Shown: positions 23,426-33,600 of the stretch, piece by piece
How positions within the stretch are numbered: the stretch's first letter is position 1
How the letters are laid out: every line of letters starts with the position of its first letter
NCBI GenBank assembly: GCA_049115715.1
Contig: JAGDZQ010000003.1
Location: 253,824 to 317,823 of the forward strand
Reading direction: 5' to 3'
Length of the DNA stretch: 64,000 bases
Origin: JAMZMI01 sp049115715
Lineage (GTDB): Bacteria; Bacteroidota; Bacteroidia; Cytophagales; Cyclobacteriaceae
The notes under the pieces: model-generated
What the model was told of the DNA's origin: nothing
Database searches by the model: none
The model's input: the letters and a program-made list of their open reading frames with translations, nothing else
Position numbers and translations under genes: made by a program

Positions 23426-24277
23426 TCAGAGTTTAGCTTCAAATTTGCTTCTGTTGTAAATGATGTGACCCTCCTTATCCCATTCTTTGATGATAACTGG
23501 GTGATAGTCTTTTGCAAAGGGCTCTAGGGGGTATTTTATTTCTCTTTTCACCTTAGCATTTGGATAATACTCTCGCCAGATACCTACTTTCTGGTCGAAT
23601 TTATAGTGACCGATTACGGCAAGTTTTCCATTTTGATGATAGGCAAAATATTCACCTTCCTTTTCGCCAAAGTGGATCGGGATGACCTCTTTTAGTTGAG
23701 TTCGGTTGAAGTCATAATAAGCGAGTTTGGATTGCTGAGTCCAGCCCTTCCAGAAGATTTCTTTTTCCTGAAGGATATCATGACGATTTAGTCTGATCCA
23801 TCTTCCATGCTTCTGACCTTTATAGAAATGGCCTTCTTCTAAGATTTGATCTCCAATCTTTTTCACATAGTGACCATGTAGCACCCCGGCATATCCTTTT
23901 TTGACACGTGTAGAGTTGACTATTTTTTTCTTTTTGAAATCATACCAATAAAAATCCCTCGCATATGGGTCAGGGTCTACATAATCCTTGTCCTTGAGCA
24001 TGTGAAATAGCTCACTCACCGTTCGTTCTCCAAACCCTGTTTTTGCAAACCCTCGCTTCGTTTTTATGCCGTGGTAAATCTTTTTGTTGACCTTCTTTTT
24101 TTTCTTTTTGATTACATCCTTGTCAAACTCATCAGTTTCTTCTTTTCGATTATTCAAATCGAGTGTCAAAGGAGTTTCGTATTGCGTTTCAAACAAATCA
24201 TCGAGGGTCTCCACATCCTGAGCCCAGAGCCCGGTGGAGATGAAAACCAAAATCAAGTATGAAATCTTCTTTTGCAT
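23426..24277 (-). CDS. secreted MORN/YwqK-like repeat protein
   Basis: The ATG at 24277 begins a signal peptide (MQKKISYLILVFISTGLWAQ); an open frame 33 bases longer is less likely. The body (about 284 residues) is highly charged (DVIKKKKKKVNKKIYHG) and has MORN-type repeats in its second half. Examples are GVLHGHYVKKIGDQILEEGH, YKGQKHGRWIRL and GEKEGEYFAYHQNGKLAVIG. The family is common in Bacteroidota and sometimes labelled as an antitoxin by similarity; nothing here supports a toxin pair. A structural or surface role is more likely. Confidence 0.7.
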   Translation of the reverse strand: MQKKISYLILVFISTGLWAQDVETLDDLFETQYETPLTLDLNNRKEETDEFDKDVIKKKKKKVNKKIYHGIKTKRGFAKTGFGERTVSELFHMLKDKDYVDPDPYARDFYWYDFKKKKIVNSTRVKKGYAGVLHGHYVKKIGDQILEEGHFYKGQKHGRWIRLNRHDILQEKEIFWKGWTQQSKLAYYDFNRTQLKEVIPIHFGEKEGEYFAYHQNGKLAVIGHYKFDQKVGIWREYYPNAKVKREIKYPLEPFAKDYHPVIIKEWDKEGHIIYNRSKFEAKL

Positions 24278-24346
24278 ATCTCTTATTTCGCAATTGGTAA
24301 CGACCCGCATAAGCAGAAAGTGTACGTATTGAATCCCAAATCTAGT

Positions 24347-25207
24347 TTATTCGATTTCTATCTTGTAATCGCAGGTGAAAGTTTTTCCTGATACGAGTGT
24401 TTGTATACCCTCTTTTTTGGTGAGGTCACCATCATGATTCGCCTGATCAGCCAGCCCAAACCACGGTTCTATACATACGAAAGGCGACCTGCTATTCTTA
24501 GACCATATCCCTAGATATGGGAACCCCTGATAGTGGAATTTTAACCACTTTCTATCGATAGAAACCAGAGAGACATTCGTAGATTTCAAATCTTTGAAAA
24601 CCAATGCATCCCTTTCAAACAGATCATCGGTGATAAGTAATTGATTACCGTCTAGTACCTGATCCGTTTCTCCATTGAAGTTACCATCCTCGAGCAGGTG
24701 TATAGAAGCTGTCTCATTCTTGTTGAACAACAGATGGTAGTCTGATCGCTTGCCAGCAAGTGTTATGGCACATTTAAAAGCCGGATGTCCTCCGATAGAG
24801 AAATACATTTCATCTTGAGAAGCGTTGAGCACATGATATCTTGTTATCAGAGACTTCCCTTGAAGTACATATTCCACTCTAAGTTCAAATTCAAATGGAT
24901 ATTTAGTCAGAGTCTCCTCAGTAGATTTAAGAAGGAATGTGATGCTTGTTTCGCTGTGTGTCTCTATTTCGAAATCCATATCCCTGGCAAAGCCATGTTG
25001 ACCCATCTGATATGTCTTTCCTTGATAAGAGTACTGATCATTTTTAAGTCTACCTACAAAAGGAAAAAGCAAGGGCGTATGACGTGCCCAGTGTGTTGGA
25101 TCAGCCTGCCAGATAAACTCTTGTCCAGAATCAATTTCGATTAAATTGGTGAGTTCTGCCCCTTTGAGTTGAAACTTGGCTTTTAGATGTACATTTCTAA
25201 TTTGCAT
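24347..25207 (-). CDS. aldose 1-epimerase family protein
   Basis: 286 residues of galactose-mutarotase fold. Catalytic-type residues are visible: His in QHGFARD near residue 70, the conserved His in SIGGHPAFKC near 145, and the Glu in CIEPWFGLAD near 252. It interconverts anomers of hexoses or hexose-6-phosphates; the exact sugar is not determinable. It is monocistronic. Confidence 0.9.
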   Translation of the reverse strand: MQIRNVHLKAKFQLKGAELTNLIEIDSGQEFIWQADPTHWARHTPLLFPFVGRLKNDQYSYQGKTYQMGQHGFARDMDFEIETHSETSITFLLKSTEETLTKYPFEFELRVEYVLQGKSLITRYHVLNASQDEMYFSIGGHPAFKCAITLAGKRSDYHLLFNKNETASIHLLEDGNFNGETDQVLDGNQLLITDDLFERDALVFKDLKSTNVSLVSIDRKWLKFHYQGFPYLGIWSKNSRSPFVCIEPWFGLADQANHDGDLTKKEGIQTLVSGKTFTCDYKIEIE

Positions 25208-25325
25208 GGCTGCAAATTAGCAGAATGACACACTGTTAAACAACCATTCAACATAAATCTGCTAGTATAGTTGATGGATAAAATACAGATGTATTAATTT
25301 CGAGGTTTCGAATAGTATCGTGCTT

Positions 25326-25910
25326 ATGAATAATGAAGAGGTAGTTTGGCCTGAGGGATTTGAGTTACAAAACAATGAAGTTTGGGAGGATTATACAAGG
25401 GAGGATTTAAGATCTGCCTTTAAGGTTTCTAATCATGGAAGAGTTATAAGCTATCCTGCGAATAATCCAGGCCAGCCGATTTTACTTTCGGGTTATCAAA
25501 ATGCCGGTTACCATGCCATTCCCACCAAAAAGAAAGACGGAAAAAATACGCTTATCTATGTGCATAAAATTGTAGCTGCACTATTTGTTCCAAACCCTGA
25601 AGGACACAAAAAACTTGTTTTTAAGGATAGGAAAAGAACTAACTGTCGGGCGGACAATTTGGTGTGGCTGAATAAGGAAGATTTTGCCGATGTAATGCGC
25701 GAGCGCAAAAACGCTTACTACTACAACCCCAACCATAAACCTAAGGCGAAGCTAACACCAGCTAAAGTGGCATTGCTTAAAAAGATGGTCAATGACCCAA
25801 ATCGCAAAACACGATACAAAATGATAGCGAAGCGGTTTGATATCAATATATCTACGCTATTCTCTATCAAACGAGGAGATAGCTGGTCAGAGGTCGAGCC
25901 ATTAAAGTAA
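25326..25910 (+). CDS. NUMOD4/HNH-like protein with a lost catalytic His
   Basis: The ATG at 25326 (MNNEEVVWPEGF) is preferred over a GTG two codons upstream. The order is a NUMOD4-type segment (AFKVSNHGRVISYP), an HNH_3-like core (YVHKIVAALFVPNP, then RTNCRADNLVWL), and a C-terminal NUMOD1-like helix-turn-helix (YKMIAKRFDINISTLFSIKRG). In nucleases of this group the second His sits in a V-N-H-I-D-G turn; here the aligned turn reads LVFKDR, with Phe in its place. The protein may therefore bind DNA without cutting it. No intron or intein is nearby. Confidence 0.75.
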   Translation: MNNEEVVWPEGFELQNNEVWEDYTREDLRSAFKVSNHGRVISYPANNPGQPILLSGYQNAGYHAIPTKKKDGKNTLIYVHKIVAALFVPNPEGHKKLVFKDRKRTNCRADNLVWLNKEDFADVMRERKNAYYYNPNHKPKAKLTPAKVALLKKMVNDPNRKTRYKMIAKRFDINISTLFSIKRGDSWSEVEPLK

Positions 25911-26234
25911 AACTTTTCGGATCAGTCCACATACTAGGCCACTCGTACAATCAATTTCAAAGAAGATTTCTCTGAGAGCAACAATTTTTTAGTAGCTTAA
26001 TTAGTTCTTATGACGCGCCTAGCCAAGGATCTCATGCTCACGTATGTGGGCATCCCAACTACCTTGATCCGAGATTAAGTAAGAATAACTTAAGAACAGT
26101 TTAATCGTCGCTGTGAGCCCTCTGGCCTCAAGATTTCATCAAAAAAAGGCGATAGTCTTATAGCTTCAAATATTCCTACGACTTTCATTGGGTTTATAGT
26201 ATCGGTCCAGACAAGTACATAAAAGATCATCAAA

Positions 26235-26265
26235 TAAAAAAGCACGAACATTACTGCCCGTGCTT
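26235..26265 (-). terminator. terminator of htpG
   Basis: On the minus strand AAGCACG (26265-26259) pairs with CGTGCTT (26246-26240), followed by a run of T. It lies about 70 bases past the htpG stop codon. Confidence 0.85.
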
Positions 26266-26332
26266 GTCTTATTGTCATTTTGATGTAGGAGAAATCTTAC
26301 TATCCTACTTGAGTTTTTCTTTCTCTATCGAA

Positions 26333-28228
26333 TCAATTAGATGCGATCTCTACGCTTCTATTGATGAAGTCAGTCAAATCCTTTCCAGAAAGCATTCCTT
26401 GAGACAATAGCGCCCAATCATACGCCTGCTTGGCAAGTTTTACTTTCTCATCCTCATCTTTGGCATCCACGATTTTTTTCGTGTACACGTGATTAGCATT
26501 TACAGCGATTGACAAGTTCAGAGGCATATCCCCGAACATCATCATGCCACCACCACCACCTTGAGCTTGCATGTCCTTCATTCTCCTTAAGAATTCAGGA
26601 AGCGTCACCGTTACAGGCATATCGTCAGTAGCCATTGGCTCAAGACTCACAGTATTTTTATCATCACCGATTGCTTTCTTAAATGCCTCAGATACAGCCT
26701 CAGTTTCCTTTTCAGAAAGCACAGACTCCTTCTTCTCATCCTTGTCGATCAGTTTGTCGATCACATCAGAGTCCACACGCTTGAGCGTCAGATTTTCGTT
26801 CTTCTGCTCCACATGCCCGATGAAATGACTGTCTAGCGGCCCGTCCAACTTAACGACATCATAGTTGCGCTTCTTGGCAGTCTCGATATACCCATGCTGC
26901 TTATCCGCATCTGTTGTATATAGAATTACCGCATGCTTGTCTTTGTTCGTTTGAGTTGCCTCTATCTGAGCCTTATACTCATCAATCGTGAAGAACTTGC
27001 CTCCCAGGTTTTTCAACAATGCAAAACTCTTAGCCTTCTCCTCAAACTTCTCGTCAGAGATCAAACCATACTTCACGAAAACACCGATATCCTCCCACTT
27101 ACTTTCGTATGACGGACGATCATTCTTAAACAATTCTGCAAGCTTGTCCGCTACCTTTTTAGTAATGTAGCCGTTGATCTTCTTCACATTGCCATCCGCC
27201 TGTAAGTAACTTCTCGAAACATTCAGCGGAATGTCAGGAGAGTCAATCACACCATGAAGCAATTGTAAGAAATCAGGCACAATGTTCTTTACCTCATCCG
27301 TGATAAACACCTGACGAGAATAAAGCTGAATTTTGTTTTTCTGTACCTCAAAATCCTTCTTCAACTTAGGAAAATATAGAATCCCAGTAAGGTTGAATGG
27401 ATAATCTACATTCAGGTGAATCCAAAAAAGAGGATCCTCCGACATAGGATACAGCTCCTTGTAGAAACCAAGGTAATCCTCATCCGTCAAGTCACTTGGA
27501 GACTTGGTCCAGATCGGGTTCGTATTGTTGACAATATTATCTTCCTTGACGGTTTTGTATTTTACATTACCATCCTTGTCCTTTCCATCTTCCTCGCTCT
27601 TATCCTTCTGACCAAACTTGATCGGAATCGGCAAGAACTTCGAGTACTTGTCAAGAATCTGCTGCAATCTGAATTCCTCTAAGAACTCCTCAGCATCATC
27701 CGCAATGTGCAAGATGATATCCGTTCCCCTTTCTTTTTTCTTAGCCGCTGTGATCTCAAACTCCGTGTTTCCATCACAGATCCATCTTGCAGGTTCAGCA
27801 CCCTCCTCGTGAGAAAGCGAGATTATCTCTACCTCCTTAGCCACCATAAAGGCCGAGTAGAACCCAAGACCGAAGTGTCCGATTATTTGCTGCTCGTCAC
27901 CCTTGTCCTTGTACTTTTCTACGAACTCCGTAGCACCAGAGAACGCAATCTGATTGATGTACTTCTTCAAGTCATCAGCCGTCATACCGATTCCCTTATC
28001 AGAAACAGTTATGGTCTTTTTCTTCTTGTCGAAGCTTACTTCTACTGTCACGTCACCCAGCTCACCTTTATATTCACCCAGTGAACTTAGCCTTTTTAAC
28101 TTTTGAGTCGCATCTACTGCGTTTGACACCAATTCTCTTAAAAAAATCTCATGATCAGAGTATAAAAACTTCTTGATGATCGGAAAGATATTCTCGGTGT
28201 GAATGGATATTGTGCCCTTCTCTTTCAT
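26333..28228 (-). CDS. htpG: chaperone HtpG (Hsp90)
   Basis: The ATG at 28228 gives the standard start MKEKGTISIHTENIFPIIKK; an upstream in-frame start adds 13 unlikely residues. The 631-residue protein shows the GHKL ATPase motifs ELVSNAVDA, VSDKGIGMTADD and GHFGLGFYSAFM, then the middle domain with the catalytic Arg region (NVSRSYLQAD) and the C-terminal dimerisation domain. It has a Gly/Met-rich loop (QAQGGGGGMMMFGDM). It assists folding in the cytoplasm. A promoter-like TTGACA followed about 20 bases later by TAGTATTTG lies upstream around 28270-28300, slightly off consensus. Confidence 0.97.
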   Translation of the reverse strand: MKEKGTISIHTENIFPIIKKFLYSDHEIFLRELVSNAVDATQKLKRLSSLGEYKGELGDVTVEVSFDKKKKTITVSDKGIGMTADDLKKYINQIAFSGATEFVEKYKDKGDEQQIIGHFGLGFYSAFMVAKEVEIISLSHEEGAEPARWICDGNTEFEITAAKKKERGTDIILHIADDAEEFLEEFRLQQILDKYSKFLPIPIKFGQKDKSEEDGKDKDGNVKYKTVKEDNIVNNTNPIWTKSPSDLTDEDYLGFYKELYPMSEDPLFWIHLNVDYPFNLTGILYFPKLKKDFEVQKNKIQLYSRQVFITDEVKNIVPDFLQLLHGVIDSPDIPLNVSRSYLQADGNVKKINGYITKKVADKLAELFKNDRPSYESKWEDIGVFVKYGLISDEKFEEKAKSFALLKNLGGKFFTIDEYKAQIEATQTNKDKHAVILYTTDADKQHGYIETAKKRNYDVVKLDGPLDSHFIGHVEQKNENLTLKRVDSDVIDKLIDKDEKKESVLSEKETEAVSEAFKKAIGDDKNTVSLEPMATDDMPVTVTLPEFLRRMKDMQAQGGGGGMMMFGDMPLNLSIAVNANHVYTKKIVDAKDEDEKVKLAKQAYDWALLSQGMLSGKDLTDFINRSVEIASN

Positions 28229-28688
28229 ATCTGTATTCAGTAATTTTTTGGTTGTAACAACCCGCACTTATCAAATACTATTCCACTGACAAAACCCTGT
28301 CAAGTTGTCATTTAGATTTTTTTGGAGAGAGCGATTGAAGCCAGAGCAAATAGCGCTCGGGCTATCCGTTCTATCTCCCTCGCTTTCAGCTCATGAGGAT
28401 GCCACTTCTATCCCGTCTATGTAGCCACTGCAGTTTCCAGAAGATTGTTTTTGATTGTCATTCCTGTGTATACAAGAATTCCACAATATAGATTGCCGCT
28501 AAGAAGAGCGTGGGACTTCCTCCCAGGAGGAAGTGACTGCAATGGCGAAGAGTGCTATTGCCTTTGTGGACAATGTCAAAATTTTAAGAAGTTATGTGCT
28601 TGTGAGCGTCATTCCTGTGTATACAGGAGTCCCATCAGCACAAGTCAATTGCATCATACAAAAACAGAATGGCTTCAAAAAAGAGTTC
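28229..28688. other. palindrome-rich intergenic region
   Basis: No gene is supported. Besides the htpG promoter area it carries several palindromic elements. One is a copy of the GCGG(T/C)ATCCT...AGATA element at about 28330-28425. Another is a pair of near-identical GTCATTCCTGTGTATACA motifs at 28459-28480 and 28608-28629, the second folding as TCCTGT/ACAGGA. The third is a perfect hairpin ACTTCCTC-CCAG-GAGGAAGT at 28515-28534. Together they look like accumulated interspersed repeats. Confidence 0.6.
28330..28425. repeat. palindromic intergenic element, second member
   Basis: On the minus strand the sequence reads GGGATAGAAGTGGCATCCTC, then a variable loop, then GGGAGATAGAACGGATAGCC. This is the same layout as the element at 17283-17374 (GCGGTATCCT...AGATATAGCGGAGAGCC). 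The outer parts again contain complementary GC-rich steps. Confidence 0.5.
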
Positions 28689-29174
28689 CTACCTAATCCT
28701 ATCCGCACTCTTTACCAATTTATCATCCTTTCGGATAAACCTGTTGGCAAGCGCATTGAAGAATAATGCAGCAGCAATTACAAAAAAGCCAGGAAGAAAA
28801 TCACCACGATGATTTTGAATGATCGGCTCGCCCTTCGTACTGAAGTAATAAATCAAACCAATATTACCACCGATCAAGAGAGAGTTGAGTGCCCCCAGTT
28901 GGATTTGACGCAATCTGTTTTTAAACTGAAATATAGAGAACATTGCCACTATCGCTGCAAGTACGGCCAACGCCGAGATATACCAGGTAGGCTTGGTGTC
29001 AATGACCTTATCACCTACCAGATCGCTACTTTCTGCATACACCAATTCGAATGCATTGATGGTTACTATTTCTTTGGTTTCCTGATTTGCTTCTTGCCAG
29101 AATGGCAAGAAAAGGATGGTAATCATCACTATAGCAACAAGAAGTAAAAAGATAGACTGTATTCTTTGAATCAT
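28689..29174 (-). CDS. DUF4293 family membrane protein
   Basis: 161 residues with four membrane helices: IFLLLVAIVMITILFLPFW, WYISALAVLAAIVAMFSIFQ, LGALNSLLIGGNIGLIYYF and FLPGFFVIAAALFFNALAN. The start MIQRIQSIFLLLVA is typical of DUF4293, a family of unknown function conserved in Bacteroidota. The C-terminal tail is basic. Monocistronic. Confidence 0.88.
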   Translation of the reverse strand: MIQRIQSIFLLLVAIVMITILFLPFWQEANQETKEIVTINAFELVYAESSDLVGDKVIDTKPTWYISALAVLAAIVAMFSIFQFKNRLRQIQLGALNSLLIGGNIGLIYYFSTKGEPIIQNHRGDFLPGFFVIAAALFFNALANRFIRKDDKLVKSADRIR

Positions 29175-29497
29175 AATCGGTTTGATATCGTGTTCTCGAT
29201 AATTTCAGCAAAAGTGCTGATCCATTGTTAATTAGACAATCAATATGCCATTAAATAAATGCTAAAGTAGTCCTAGTTTATCAAGATCGTATTTTTTGGC
29301 TAAAACTATCTGATGCCTGTCGAAGGAGACACCAAAGGAATCTTTAAGGTCATGGGATCATCACGTCTTTTTATCAAAATTTTAAAGCTAAAAGATTCAT
29401 AGAGATGGTTAAAGGTTTTTTAAGTGATCCTCAAATCAAATTCAGCGCGTTGGCTAGTTGGGAAAACTTTTAAGGGATGATCAGCTCGCCGGATTGC
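29175..29497. other. intergenic region holding repeat copy B
   Basis: Contains the upstream region of the DUF4293 gene and the dispersed repeat at 29332-29446. No gene is supported. Confidence 0.5.
29332..29446. repeat. dispersed repeat, copy B
   Basis: Partner of 4403-4519. Here the short open reading starts with an ATG at 29313 (MPVEGDTKGIFKVMGSSRL) and stops at 29401. The match to copy A begins at the middle of this reading and includes the perfect 26-base block. Confidence 0.7.
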
Positions 29498-30577
29498 TCA
29501 GGCTATCGGATACATCTCACTTACCCCAACAGACTGTATGGACTCCAAGCTTTCTTTGGTGATCCTCTGAATCGTTCTCCTAATGATTGGATACATGAGT
29601 TTACCAATGAGGGACTTGGCTTCCAGATGCACCTCTATTCTAAGGTTTGTGCCCCCCATGCCATTTGGATTTAGGATAAAGTAGGTTGTAATGGATTTCA
29701 AAAATGGTATATCGTTTGTTTTCTCACCAAAAACCCTGCTTCCTTCTCCAAAATCTGCAGCTACAGTTTCAATCTCCAAAACTTTTCCATCCACGTAGCA
29801 AAGGTGCTTTTCTCCCATTCGATTGACATGGTTCTCCTTATACTCAAGCTTCTTTACTTTTTTCTTCCATAGCATCTGCTGATCCAAATTGCTGATTAGC
29901 TCGTAGAGTATCTCGATCGGAGCATCTATCTCTGCTTCTGATACGATAGGGTCATGTGCCTTTTCATAAACTGGGGCTTGCGGTAAGGGCGGTATCTCGT
30001 TGTGCAGTTTGGTCAGATCGTTGAAAACCACCTCTTGCCCATCCTCGAAAGACAAAGTTTGCTTGTCTAAGCTGCTAAACCACTCAGGATCTGAATCTGT
30101 TCCGGTATTTTCCGTAGTAAGTATATACTCGCGTCCAGAATATTGATTTTTCAAAAGTTTATGAGCAAAGATCACGTCCTTTCCGAATGGTTTGGCTTTA
30201 CCTTTCCCCAGTGAGACCATCTCGCTCTCTCCTATGTGAATGATAAATTTCAAGCCAAGGTTCACAGAAGAAGAGCATGCTCCACAGTCGCATATCCTCC
30301 TGTGCTTGTACAACAAAAGCTGATGATGAAAGTGAAGAAACATGTCTCTGGCTTGATCAAGTACTTCTCCAAGATCTGGCAGGCTCCCTTTTTTAAAGTA
30401 AAAAAGTGCATCGCCCTCCACTTCAACCAAATCAAGTTTGAGTGTATTCTTGGACATAATCCCCTCAAGTAATTCAGAGATAATATGACTGGAATGAGAG
30501 ATCTCGGTCTCGTTTACAAAGTCCGTGAAACCGGAAATATCCGGAATAAAAAATATGGTATCGTTCTTCTTACCCAT
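29498..30577 (-). CDS. DUF2652 protein: cyclase-like domain plus SRPBCC-like domain
   Basis: The 359-residue cytoplasmic protein begins TIFFIPDISGFTDFV and continues to VEVEGDALFYF. These two segments correspond to the metal-binding Asp positions of class III nucleotide cyclases (D-I-S-G-F and G-D). From about residue 190 a START/SRPBCC-like domain follows (SEAEIDAPIEILYELISNLD, EIETVAADFGEGSRVF). Known annotation is DUF2652, function unassigned. A CDCGAC cluster near residue 97 could bind metal. Whether it makes a cyclic nucleotide is not known; the two Asp residues make it worth testing. Confidence 0.75.
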   Translation of the reverse strand: MGKKNDTIFFIPDISGFTDFVNETEISHSSHIISELLEGIMSKNTLKLDLVEVEGDALFYFKKGSLPDLGEVLDQARDMFLHFHHQLLLYKHRRICDCGACSSSVNLGLKFIIHIGESEMVSLGKGKAKPFGKDVIFAHKLLKNQYSGREYILTTENTGTDSDPEWFSSLDKQTLSFEDGQEVVFNDLTKLHNEIPPLPQAPVYEKAHDPIVSEAEIDAPIEILYELISNLDQQMLWKKKVKKLEYKENHVNRMGEKHLCYVDGKVLEIETVAADFGEGSRVFGEKTNDIPFLKSITTYFILNPNGMGGTNLRIEVHLEAKSLIGKLMYPIIRRTIQRITKESLESIQSVGVSEMYPIA

Positions 30578-30632
30578 TTGGCTTAAGTACTAACGGAATC
30601 TTGCTACTCTGGATGTCTATTATTCAGAATAA

Positions 30633-33600
30633 TCAGAAGTGATACCCGAAAGCTACAGTAGGGATGTTTTCCTCATCTGTAAACGCCATATTAAACGTAA
30701 TGGCAATTTGATCCAATGGAGATATCCAGATACCAAAGCCTTTGCTACTGTGCCACTTGCTAGACGTTTCTCCATCAAGCCAAACTCTGCCTACATCATG
30801 AAAACCGATGATCCCGGTACCTATTGGCAACAAATAGGTTCGAATCGTAAATAGCTTAAGCCTCAAATCTACATTGTGATAAAAGGATGCATCGCCAACA
30901 AACCGAGTCCGCCTATAGCCTCGCAAAGTTGCCCGTCCCAAAGTTGCTCCATTAAAGAACTGAACATCGTTGAAGTTATAGACAGTCCCAACTCTATTTG
31001 CCAATGTCAACTTAGAGGGAATCTTAGTTGATAGTAAAAAAGAGAACTCAGCAGAAACTCTATGGATGTCCTTGGCCAAACTTGAAGCAGAAAACAGGTT
31101 CTCATAACTTAGTTTGGCATTGATCCCATGAGACGGCATTCCAGGGTGATTTTTGGTGTCTACCTCTATATCAGATCTATACCCAAGAAAATTGAAGTCT
31201 TGATAAATCTCTGGTTGTGTCTGTCCAATTTCTGTGTTAAGAAAACCTCTGTCGCGCTTTTCCAGATCAAACCTGTAAAACTCAGGCCCTATCTTAAATG
31301 AACCCTTTTGCCCAAGCTGCTTACTTAGAAAAACATAGTTGCGTGACTGCTCATATTGAACCCTGTAGAAGTCAATTTCATCATCGTACCCAGCCGTGAC
31401 GTTTTCTCCTTTGTAGTCAAATACGGATTCATTGCCAATCCCGAAATAATTAGACACACCAAAGGGGCGTTGAAAACTGAGATCCGCTCCCAAGTCCCAC
31501 TTACCCACCACATCTGTGATCGTACCTTTATAGTACAAATGAAAGGCACCCGTTTCCAATGCTACGTTTCCTTTAAGGGAATGCCTATAAGCAAATGGGT
31601 CTCTCCTCCAGGCTTTTTTGGTAAACTGAAATCCTCCTCCGAGAAACAGCCCATCGTCTGGATTGAACTCCACGCTGACAAGCGGTATCAGTTTGTCGTA
31701 CTCAAATTCCTTTCGGTTATAAATATTGACAGCAGGATCGTCACTGAGTTTACTCTTGGTTGTAGAAGACCTTTCGAGTTTTGTGTTTTTCTTTCGATCA
31801 TAAACAAGCGTTTTATTCGAAATACCGCTTACAATCGATTCATCACTGATTTTGTCCTTTCCTTCTCCTCCTATTATTCTTACTTTGATCCCCTTTTTCG
31901 TCTCTCCCGATAGCTTAAATTCATCCTTGCCGTCTAGTCCATAGAGCCTTATTTCTTTAGTTTCCGAAAGGAGGAAGGTTCTTTGATAAAGTATCTGCTC
32001 TGTTTTGCCCTTCTTGCTGATTTTTCTGACGGTCACTTTTGTTCGCTCATCATCCAATCGCTCCACCTCAAACAGCTCGTTTTTATCTGAGCCAACCACT
32101 TCAACTTCTTTTGATAAAAAGAGATAGTGAATTCGTGCAAATCGGTTCATATCATCGCGGCGCGCTTTCAATATCTCGACCGTCTTGGCTTTTGCCTTAT
32201 TCTGTATTTCGTCAGGCCATGTATCAAATGCCTTATCCAGTTCTTGATCCGTCAGCTTGCTTTGCAAAATGGTGATCTGCTCCTGCCACTGAGACCAGTC
32301 TAGTCCATTTATGAAAGTCCTATCAAAATAACGTCCGCTTGTATTGAACCCCGGAGGATACTTGATCTCTTCATGAAAGCCTTCGAAATTAGGAAGAGCC
32401 CATTTTCTAGAGGCAACTTTGGCAAGAAACCCATCCGAGGCAAAAAACGCCTGATCTCGATCTCTTGGAATCGGTCGCCAAATATGCCCTTTGCCTTCCT
32501 CTTTACCTACAGCTACCCATCTCCACTGATCATCGTGTCTGTCCCAATCCGCCAAAACCATGTCTAGCAATCGCGTGCGCAGTGAGAATGGCTGATCGAC
32601 AACCTCGTCATTATCTCCCCAAATCTTATTGAGCATATCGTCTGTTCCTTTAACATCATCACCACTTCCAAAATGGGGTTCAACAGCCGCTTCATCATTA
32701 GGGCGCTCTTCGTAGAGTGCTACAGTGCCTTTCAACAACTCCCTATATGGCCCAAACCTCGGATCATCAGGGATAAAAACCATAGTAGGGTTGGTGTGAT
32801 AAATCCCAGCTGCCTCGGCCAAAGTCGGCACTGCAAATGCTCCGTACGGGTTAGCTCCCGATATCTGATCCTGAAGCACATCAGCCGCCAGCGATTTTTG
32901 AAGCTCCAGTGGAATCAACTTATCTGTGTATTTGTCCAAAGACCTAAGCACATACTGTCTGCCATCTTCAGCTTCCATTCTTAGCGATCGAGTTTGAAAA
33001 CCACCTCCCATCTTCAAGACTTTCAATCCACCATGCTCTGCTCCTATATCAAATACAGGTATCTCTACTGGAGTCTCCCATAGTTCTCTGTAGTTTACTC
33101 CAAGCCAAAACTGTTTTCTTGAACTTGCCCCAGAGTACTTCGTGCTAATAGGTACAGTGACCGTGCTGTCACTAAAGTCTATTTTTTCAGGACTAATTAT
33201 CGTCTGCTTAATCTGCTTGCTGTAAAGTGTGCGCTCGTCTATTTTCTTTCCTTGGTCTCCATCAAAAAAAGCAAGGGAAGCATCTCCTGACTCAGTATAA
33301 GACACTTTGGCAAAGCCCCTTACAGATTGTGCAAACTCAGCGTGTTTTCCCTTTACTACATGAGAAGATTTAGAACCAGATCCACTTGTGACATAGTGAT
33401 GCGTTCCTTTCTGAATGTATTGCAGCGAATGCTCATGTCCATTGGCATAAACCACATTTTCACTTGCACCCATGGCCTGCGTGATAGCGTTTCTAACCAG
33501 ACGATATCTCGGGTGCTTGATATCTTGCCTGCTGCCAATCAACGTTCTAAAGCCCGGATAAATGCTCCCAAGCACTGGAAGGGGGATATATAATTTCTTT

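Noticed and set aside
23426..24277. Toxin-antitoxin component
   Set aside because: Only MORN-like repeats support it; no toxin gene adjoins it, and it has a signal peptide.
26090..26278. 62-residue hydrophobic open frame downstream of htpG
   Set aside because: Its first codons coincide with the htpG terminator hairpin (26235-26265), so the frame is probably accidental.
28459..28629. Two-unit CRISPR-like repeat (GTCATTCCTGTGTATACA)
   Set aside because: Only two units 150 bases apart, palindromic, with no cas genes; fits an interspersed repeat.
31356..31913. 185-residue open frame antisense to the Omp85 fusion gene
   Set aside because: No leader or motif; the opposite strand has strong domain matches.
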